A stretch of 8,485 nucleotides of DNA from an uncultured Oscillospiraceae bacterium (lineage in GTDB: Bacteria > Bacillota > Clostridia > Oscillospirales > Acutalibacteraceae): the NCBI GenBank assembly GCA_900549675.1, contig URPG01000079.1, positions 1-8,485 of the forward strand, read 5' to 3'. Of this stretch, positions 1 through 4,968 are shown piece after piece (position 1 is the stretch's first letter; every line of letters begins with the position of its first letter). The notes beneath the pieces were generated by a model. The model did not search any database and was not told the origin of the DNA. It saw only the letters and a list, made by a program, of their open reading frames with translations. The position numbers and the translations under genes were made by a program.

Positions 1-32
1 GCACAAACAAGCGAATATTACAACAAATACTG

Positions 33-77
33 AAACTCAAACGCCGCCAATCGGGACTGATGGCGGCATTTGAGTTT
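33..77. terminator. Long hairpin, probable (possibly bidirectional) intrinsic terminator
   Basis: Positions 33-49 and 61-77 form a 17-bp inverted repeat with an 11-nt loop. The core is GCCGCCA/TGGCGGC and the outer arms are AAACTCAAA/TTTGAGTTT. The single mismatch (C42/A68) becomes a G-U wobble in a minus-strand transcript, so the hairpin is complete in that direction. The A/T-rich outer arms give a U-rich 3' arm in both orientations but no clean U-tract follows. The bases before it read in frame 1 as ten sense codons and then TGA at 31-33, directly abutting the hairpin. That fits the end of a plus-strand gene lying mostly outside the window, but the other two plus frames are also open here, so no CDS is called. 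Confidence 0.5.
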
Positions 78-124
78 AGATAAGACATATTAAAGAAGGA
101 ATGATGATAAAATTCTATGTCGGG

Positions 125-150
125 TCTGACTGAAAAGTTAGGTTTTTTTT
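125..150 (+). terminator. Small GAAA-loop hairpin with T8 tract, plus-strand terminator-like
   Basis: CTGACT (126-131) pairs with AGTTAG (136-141) around a GAAA tetraloop and is followed by G and eight T residues (143-150). The stem is only 6 bp with one G-U pair, so it would be a weak to moderate terminator for transcription running rightwards. It lies just inside the probable end of the IS remnant, where the sequence from 119 (TGTCGGGTCTGACTG) resembles an IS3-family terminal repeat starting with TG. In that case it would shield the element from outside transcription. The IS-end assignment rests on position and on general resemblance, because no matching second end is present in the window. 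Confidence 0.4.
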
Positions 151-254
151 CATACCATGGCGAAAGAAACCAACTATAAAAAGTCAAGCCCTAAAATGAA
201 AATTTCGAAAAAAATACGCCGCCCTTAACAAACAGCAATCAGACGCTGAACATA

Positions 255-990
255 AGTGAATTGTCAACACTTTTTTAAGGTTATTAAGTCGATATTCTTT
301 TAGGGGTTAAATAACCAGGTGAGGAATGAATTCGATGGTTATCTAACTAGTTTACATAATCATCCAATCCGTATTGTAACTGTTCCAATGTTTCATATTT
401 CCGGCCTTTCACAAATTCGGTCTTGATGATTTTAAATGTAGTCTCTGCCACCGCATTGTCATAGGGACACCCTTTCATACTCAAGGCGTCGCGAATGTGA
501 AATGTTTCAAGCGTTCCATCCAGAGTTTTGTTGTTAAACTCATTGCCACGGTCTGTATGGAAAATATGTATTTTTTCCAAACTTATATTGACTCTGGAAA
601 AAGCTTTGCTCGCTAGCATGGCATCTATGTTCTTGCCGGCACTGTAACCAATGATTTCCCGGTTGAACAGGTCTTACAAGCACACAGATGTAATTCCATC
701 TGTTTCCTACCCTTACATAAGTTAAATCGCTGACTATAACATTATATTGAGGCTGATTGGAGAAATCCCGGTTTACTATGTTTTGCACTTTAGATTCATT
801 ACATTTATCCACATGTGGTTTGTATTGTGCTACGGGATAGGAGGATACAAGGCCCTCCTGTTTCATGATTCACCCAATACGCCTGTGGGAAACCCTAAGG
901 TCTTTTTTGGAAAGCACCACCTTGATTTTCCGGGTACCATAATTATTCCCACTCGTTGTAGATGCCTGTATATTAAATAATTTTGTTTAG
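255..990 (-). pseudogene. IS3-family (IS150 group) transposase OrfB remnant
   Basis: This is a degraded DDE transposase that would have catalysed cut-and-copy movement of an IS3-family element. Read from right to left, fragments in different frames join into one OrfB. GNNYGTRKIK and VSHRRIG come first, then a TGA stop at 870-872 where an Arg codon is expected. MKQEGLVSSY, KPHVDKCNESK and VSDLTYV (first catalytic Asp) follow, and an extra A at 674/675 shifts the frame. The next fragment holds HTDRGNEF (second Asp) and CPYDNAVAE (Glu, 35 residues after the second Asp, the family spacing). A TAG at 347-349 replaces the Trp of the usual DYVNW motif. The reading continues as HRIHSSPGYLTPK and is shifted again near 298-301. 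OrfA and the OrfB N-terminus are missing. The element is certainly inactive. It is the only clear mobile-element gene in the window and flanks the 3' end of the defence operon. Confidence 0.9.
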
Positions 991-1228
991 ATAATATTGC
1001 ACCTGCTATTCTGATTATTTTGATTGCCCATATTATCGTAGCTGTACGATGGATGCTTATCAAAATCTTATCAGCAGTGATAAATCTCTTTTGGGGTACA
1101 TGGTAATTGCTCTGGTTGGCTTAATTGTATTGTAGCACAACTCAAAGCATTTTTCCAGATGATTTCTGGATTTTGAAGTGATACGAAAATCGACAACAAC
1201 ATTCAAGGGAGGATGCACTCTTCTGAAT
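991..1228. other. Non-coding junction between IS remnant and defence operon
   Basis: No gene can be supported here. The transposase similarity fades beyond about 990 and every frame has stops. The only structure seen is a short perfect hairpin, TCCAGA (1154-1159) and TCTGGA (1165-1170), flanked by T residues on both sides on the plus strand. As a plus-strand terminator it would have only TTTT after the stem. On the minus strand it is followed by AAAAA, so it is not a convincing terminator for the operon that ends at 1229. No recognisable second IS end is present, which suggests that the 5' part of the element was deleted. Confidence 0.5.
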
Positions 1229-2023
1229 TTAACTGAAATCCATTTGAGAGAACAGGCTGCTCATGAATACCTGTGCATGATAACCGCCGTTTTCTCCGAC
1301 ACCTTCAATCAATTTATAGTTCTTTTTTAGTATGTCGAATAGATTTGTCATCTCGAAACATGAGTGCTTAGGAAAATTCATTAGATTGAAGATGAACTTA
1401 TCATCGGACATTTCGTAAACAACACCCTCATCAAAAGTTATCTTTCCTGTCCTAATGTCTTTCATTCCCATCAGATCCGAGCTGAAATTTCGTTTTACAA
1501 AATAAACGCTCCATGTACCATTGTAAACAGTAGAATCTGCATCTCTTATGAAATCCAAAAAATCAAGTTCTTCGTCCCGTGTCTCTGGTACTGAAAGAAA
1601 TTTTGCGTAAATTGCTTTAATAATCTGATATTTAGTATGTTGCTGAAAGCCATTTACTACTTTTGGATTTCCATTCGAATTAAAAAATCTAAGATATGCT
1701 TCATCATATTTCCCTAAAAATGTGTTGCATTTTCGACATAAAGTTCGAGCGGTTCTACCTTTAGGAAATAATGATGTGGCTAACTGTGAATCAAATATGT
1801 CTCCAGCGATGCTTTCAAGTGTTTGTCCATTGTCCAACTTTTGTCCAATCTCAGCATGTACATTTTCTGAGATGAATGTATCAAACATCTTACCAAGATC
1901 GACGGCAACAATATCTTCATTTCCGGTATTTCGTGCAGGGTAGTGTTCTTCACTCATTTCGCTGTCTGAAAAATAATCACCACATAATCTGCACTTGCAT
2001 TGTTTTTCGGTCGATGCAGTCAT
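1229..2023 (-). CDS. Putative HNH-like zinc-ribbon nuclease, last gene of the defence operon
   Basis: A 264-residue protein, not recognised as a named family. Its N-terminal half carries an HNH-type arrangement: C11-x2-C14, then SEEHYP with H27 followed by P29, then C96-x2-C99-N100 and a following LGKYD. In HNH nucleases the two Cys pairs bind structural zinc, while the EH-x-P His belongs to the beta-beta-alpha metal site, so DNA or RNA cleavage is a reasonable guess. The spacing between H27 and C96 is unusually long (about 70 residues), so the fold could also be a non-catalytic zinc ribbon. The C-terminal half (about 120-264) is mixed alpha/beta with no motif I know; no signal peptide or membrane segment is visible. 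The ATG at 2023 follows AGACGGAG with a 4-nt spacer. It starts 29 nt after the Shedu stop codon in the same orientation, which argues for co-transcription and a defence-related role. Confidence 0.8.
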   Translation of the reverse strand: MTASTEKQCKCRLCGDYFSDSEMSEEHYPARNTGNEDIVAVDLGKMFDTFISENVHAEIGQKLDNGQTLESIAGDIFDSQLATSLFPKGRTARTLCRKCNTFLGKYDEAYLRFFNSNGNPKVVNGFQQHTKYQIIKAIYAKFLSVPETRDEELDFLDFIRDADSTVYNGTWSVYFVKRNFSSDLMGMKDIRTGKITFDEGVVYEMSDDKFIFNLMNFPKHSCFEMTNLFDILKKNYKLIEGVGENGGYHAQVFMSSLFSQMDFS

Positions 2024-2052
2024 GAAACTCCGTCTCTTTCTTTTTATACTAC

Positions 2053-3309
2053 TTAAAAGGGCAATTCATCAGCGTTGTCGTTTTGCTCAATAGAATTTTG
2101 CTCTTGAGCGGGTGATTCTGAAAGGACTGAAATTAAGTCCACAATACGCTGATAAAGTTCATCGAAGGTTAGTATCAGCACATTGCCCAGACTATTACGG
2201 AAATTTTCAAACGCAGCAACTTGCCCTGGGGTTAGCGAAGCCATTTTACCAATAATTACAACACATTTAGGAGATAAGACTTCAAAAGACTCCGAACCCT
2301 GATGACACAGAGAATAATATTCTTTTGTAAGCTTATCTCTATAATTTAGAACTTGATTTACGGCTCCGCTAAAATCATAGCTAAAGCTGTATGTACCTCT
2401 ATACTGGTTCCCGATAAGCTCGGTACATGGTGTTTTAATCTCAATCAACGCCACATTCTGAGACAGACTGTTCTGATAAATGAAGTCGCATAGATTTCCG
2501 CCGCTATTGTTAATTCCTTTGCCACCGACATATGCTTTATCTGCAAATATCGTACAAGGACAGGCAAAAATTTGAGCCAATACCCATTGATTTTCTTTGA
2601 AAACGGTGGTCTGCCAAAACTCCTCACTATCATTTTCGAGATTATCCTCCATGAGCTTTGCGACTCTTTGGAGTTTTTCGATGTTCAAAGAAGTTGTTAG
2701 ATGTTGCAGATTTTCATCTTGCAGCTCTGTAAGGCTTCTTTTCAACGATTCCAAAGAACTTGTCTGAGTAATAAGACGGAGCAGTGTTTTTACAAGATCA
2801 TAGTTTTCTTCATTGCCAATCATCCGGGCTGCAGAAGGGTCATTTTGGATGATTGAAAGGAATCGACGAAAACTGCTGTCTACTCTGGTGTAAGTAGCTG
2901 AACCATATGGGATTTCACCCATATCATCATACAGCTCATATAGCCGTTTCAGGCCTTGGTAAAGCTCATATGTTTCGCTTGTGCTTAGATGGAGCTCCAT
3001 CCAATCTCCGACTTTGACAGAGCCACGAGAAATCTTCACCACTGACCCGTTGTCATCGCTCGGAAAGGCGGCATCGTTTTTCCGCTTCTTTTCATATAGA
3101 AATTTTCCAGAAACAGATTTATGGGGGTCTTTCTCGTTATCTACCAGCGTTGGACAGAACTTGAACCGGATCATTTCCGTCTGGCTCAAGACTACCGGTG
3201 ATGCATCCGCTGTGACAGCAGAGGTGGATATAACATCAACTGTATCAGTTGTCATATCATGAACTTTCGGTATATGTAGGCCGATTTTCAAATCAATTCC
3301 ACCCTTCAC
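2053..3309 (-). CDS. sduA: Shedu anti-phage nuclease SduA (DUF4263)
   Basis: A protein of 418 residues if the GTG at 3309 is the start. Shedu proteins are single-gene anti-phage systems that act as oligomeric PD-(D/E)xK DNA nucleases. The C-terminal DUF4263 domain (about 228-395) is clear: SEEFWQ near E229/E230, NLCDF with D275, ALIEIKTP with E290 and K292, and GAVNQVLNYRDKL with Q319. Together these form the D...ExK...Q active site. Residues 1-110 are beta-rich with SVKVGDWMELHL, and 112-225 are helical; this N-terminal half probably controls the nuclease. After about residue 398 comes a disordered Q/N/E-rich tail ending NADELPF, which resembles the SSB C-terminal tip. The start is uncertain because there is no ATG before residue 19. 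GTG 3309 lacks a ribosome site, whereas TTG at 3291 (412 aa) has GGTGG seven bases upstream. The gene follows the methyltransferase by 19-37 nt and precedes the HNH-like gene by 29 nt. Confidence 0.92.
   Translation of the reverse strand: MKGGIDLKIGLHIPKVHDMTTDTVDVISTSAVTADASPVVLSQTEMIRFKFCPTLVDNEKDPHKSVSGKFLYEKKRKNDAAFPSDDNGSVVKISRGSVKVGDWMELHLSTSETYELYQGLKRLYELYDDMGEIPYGSATYTRVDSSFRRFLSIIQNDPSAARMIGNEENYDLVKTLLRLITQTSSLESLKRSLTELQDENLQHLTTSLNIEKLQRVAKLMEDNLENDSEEFWQTTVFKENQWVLAQIFACPCTIFADKAYVGGKGINNSGGNLCDFIYQNSLSQNVALIEIKTPCTELIGNQYRGTYSFSYDFSGAVNQVLNYRDKLTKEYYSLCHQGSESFEVLSPKCVVIIGKMASLTPGQVAAFENFRNSLGNVLILTFDELYQRIVDLISVLSESPAQEQNSIEQNDNADELPF
3299..3304 (-). promoter_or_regulatory. Ribosome binding site favouring TTG start of sduA at 3291
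   Basis: Minus-strand GGGTGGA (3304-3298) contains GGTGG seven bases before TTG at 3291-3289. It lies inside the longer reading frame that begins at GTG 3309, which itself has no Shine-Dalgarno sequence within the usual distance. The stronger AGGAAGAGG (about 3343-3335) is too far upstream of either codon and instead precedes an ATG (3332-3330) whose frame ends after eight codons. Confidence 0.45.
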
Positions 3310-3328
3310 AGCTTGATAATAGTATTTG

Positions 3329-4954
3329 TCATCCTCTTCCTAACCGGCGTGTCTGCATCTTTTTCCAGATAGCACGGCATTTACGGCATATCTCAGGATC
3401 GATCCCCAATGTATCTACAAGTAGCTCCCTGTCAACAATATCCAGCGCAAGTTCAATGTCTTCATCATTGCGCACTATAGCGTCAATATGCGTAAGCAGC
3501 TTGTCCCTTAGTGCAGGATCAATCCTTTCCACTTTGGGAAGTAAAATGTTGCCCATCTCACCGGGTAAGATTTCAAGAACACCTCCACCATAGCTTCGTC
3601 CGCAAATCTCGGTGAACGCAAAAGAGATGCTGTTATAGTAGGCAAGAAGGACATTCTCTGGATCAACGCCATCGTTAAACTTCATGCGGTGCATAGTGTC
3701 TGTTGACACTGCATCACATTTATTCAGTACAAATTTAGGATAGAAATTATTTCTTCTTAAGAAAAACGCATCCGGAACCCATACAGAAGGAACAATGTAC
3801 CATCTTTCCCGGATGGAGCATTTGTAGCCCTCGTGTTCTCCATTTGTTTCACCGAGCGAAATGTACTCTTTGTGCTTGGGGGGATATTCATCGTATGGAA
3901 TCTCAGGGAAGTTGATTAGGCGGGCACGCTTTCCAGCAATTTTGTTTTTCTCCCAATCTTGTGCCGTGAAATATATTCCATGTGCATGAGAACTTCTGCC
4001 AATCAAAGGAAGGGTTACTTCACTTAACTGATATTGCTCAGATGTTTCTTCCGTAATGGAGAAGTAGCCATTATTACCTGTGGTTATTCCAACATTGATT
4101 ATGCCGTATTCGGAGAATTTGGCAAAACGCTTATCTGCACGAAGCTCCTGAATAAGAGCCATTTCCTCTGCGTTTACGAAATATTTTGTCCATTTTTCCT
4201 TGACGTGCTGCAACTTTTGAAATCCATTTTGAGATAGATCCAACTGAGCAAAACCGCTAAGATCATTCATTTCAATGATGCGAATACCTTTTTCTTCTTC
4301 GCCTTTCTCGCCAATAAACACAACGACTTCTTGCTCGATGTCAGGGAACACAAGCTGTTCAAATGTGATCAGAGTAATTTTAGCAAGATTATTGGCCAAA
4401 TATAGGCGCAGATCCTCCGCATACGCAACTTGAAGTATCTCAGCTGGAATAACAAACGCTATCTTACCTTTTTCGGACAATAGCTGTACACAAGCTACGA
4501 TAAACGCAACCCATGCATTTATCAATTTATTCGCTTTCATTCCATGCGAAGTCAAAATTTGAGATTGCATTTCTCGCTGGCTTTCTTTCAGATATTGATA
4601 GCGAATATAAGGGGGATTGCCCAAAATCAAATCGTACTGTTCCTTGCCGAGAACACGATTATAGAAGTCGAAAAAGTCTTCGGTGCATACTTCGATTTGT
4701 TCAAATTCAGAATACCTATCACGAACTTTTTCGGCTTCGTCAGGTTCGATTTCAACAGCTGTTAGTTTATCCACCTTATTCAGAAGATTAAGGTTCTGTA
4801 GCGCATCAAGAAATACTCCATCACCGCAACTTGGTTCCAAGACGGTAGAGATATTTTGAGACGCAAAAAGCTCCACCATAGCATCCGCAAGCTGCAATGG
4901 CGTATAATACGCTCCTCTTAGTTTCTGATCTGAACTATCCTTTTTGAGTCTCAT
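3329..4954 (-). CDS. Stand-alone N6-adenine DNA methyltransferase, Eco57I M-type
   Basis: A 541-residue adenine-N6 DNA methyltransferase that should transfer a methyl group from S-adenosylmethionine to adenine in both strands of the restriction site, protecting host DNA. From the ATG: GAYYTP (about 14-19) marks the start of the catalytic domain; LEPSCGDGVF (about 39-48) is the SAM-binding motif I; VEIEP (about 67-71) is motif II; and NPPYIR (about 113-118) is catalytic motif IV of the gamma class. The C-terminal half (about 250-541) is the expected target-recognition region and ends in a basic segment with CRKCRAIWKK. Length and pairing match M.Eco57I (about 544 aa), which works beside a fused RM enzyme. 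The ATG at 4954 is chosen over the in-frame TTG at 4960 because GAGGT sits seven bases before it. The gene starts 14 nt after the RM stop, so the two are probably co-translated. Confidence 0.93.
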   Translation of the reverse strand: MRLKKDSSDQKLRGAYYTPLQLADAMVELFASQNISTVLEPSCGDGVFLDALQNLNLLNKVDKLTAVEIEPDEAEKVRDRYSEFEQIEVCTEDFFDFYNRVLGKEQYDLILGNPPYIRYQYLKESQREMQSQILTSHGMKANKLINAWVAFIVACVQLLSEKGKIAFVIPAEILQVAYAEDLRLYLANNLAKITLITFEQLVFPDIEQEVVVFIGEKGEEEKGIRIIEMNDLSGFAQLDLSQNGFQKLQHVKEKWTKYFVNAEEMALIQELRADKRFAKFSEYGIINVGITTGNNGYFSITEETSEQYQLSEVTLPLIGRSSHAHGIYFTAQDWEKNKIAGKRARLINFPEIPYDEYPPKHKEYISLGETNGEHEGYKCSIRERWYIVPSVWVPDAFFLRRNNFYPKFVLNKCDAVSTDTMHRMKFNDGVDPENVLLAYYNSISFAFTEICGRSYGGGVLEILPGEMGNILLPKVERIDPALRDKLLTHIDAIVRNDEDIELALDIVDRELLVDTLGIDPEICRKCRAIWKKMQTRRLGRG

Positions 4955-4961
4955 CGTCAAT

Positions 4962-4966
4962 ACCTC
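4962..4966 (-). promoter_or_regulatory. Ribosome binding site fixing ATG 4954 of the methyltransferase
   Basis: Minus-strand GAGGT at 4966-4962 lies seven bases before ATG 4954-4952. Only one base would separate it from the in-frame TTG at 4960, which excludes that codon as the start. It overlaps the end of the preceding RM gene region (TAA at 4971-4969, followed by GTGAGGT). Confidence 0.75.
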
Positions 4967-4968
4967 AC

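Noticed and set aside
33..77. Large inverted repeat as an attachment site, integron attC or CRISPR repeat
   Set aside because: It occurs once, has no recombinase gene beside it and no repeated spacing. A terminator fits the GC core and T-rich arms better.
747..1063. Reading frames at 747-980 (plus) and 863-1063 (minus) as small genes
   Set aside because: The first is antisense to transposase sequence. The second is mostly out of frame with the transposase similarity (GNNYGTRKIK lies in another frame), so both are by-products of the decayed IS.
1154..1170. TCCAGA/TCTGGA hairpin as the operon's terminator
   Set aside because: In the minus-strand transcript it is followed by A residues rather than U residues and the stem is only 6 bp, so it does not look like an intrinsic terminator for the HNH-like gene.
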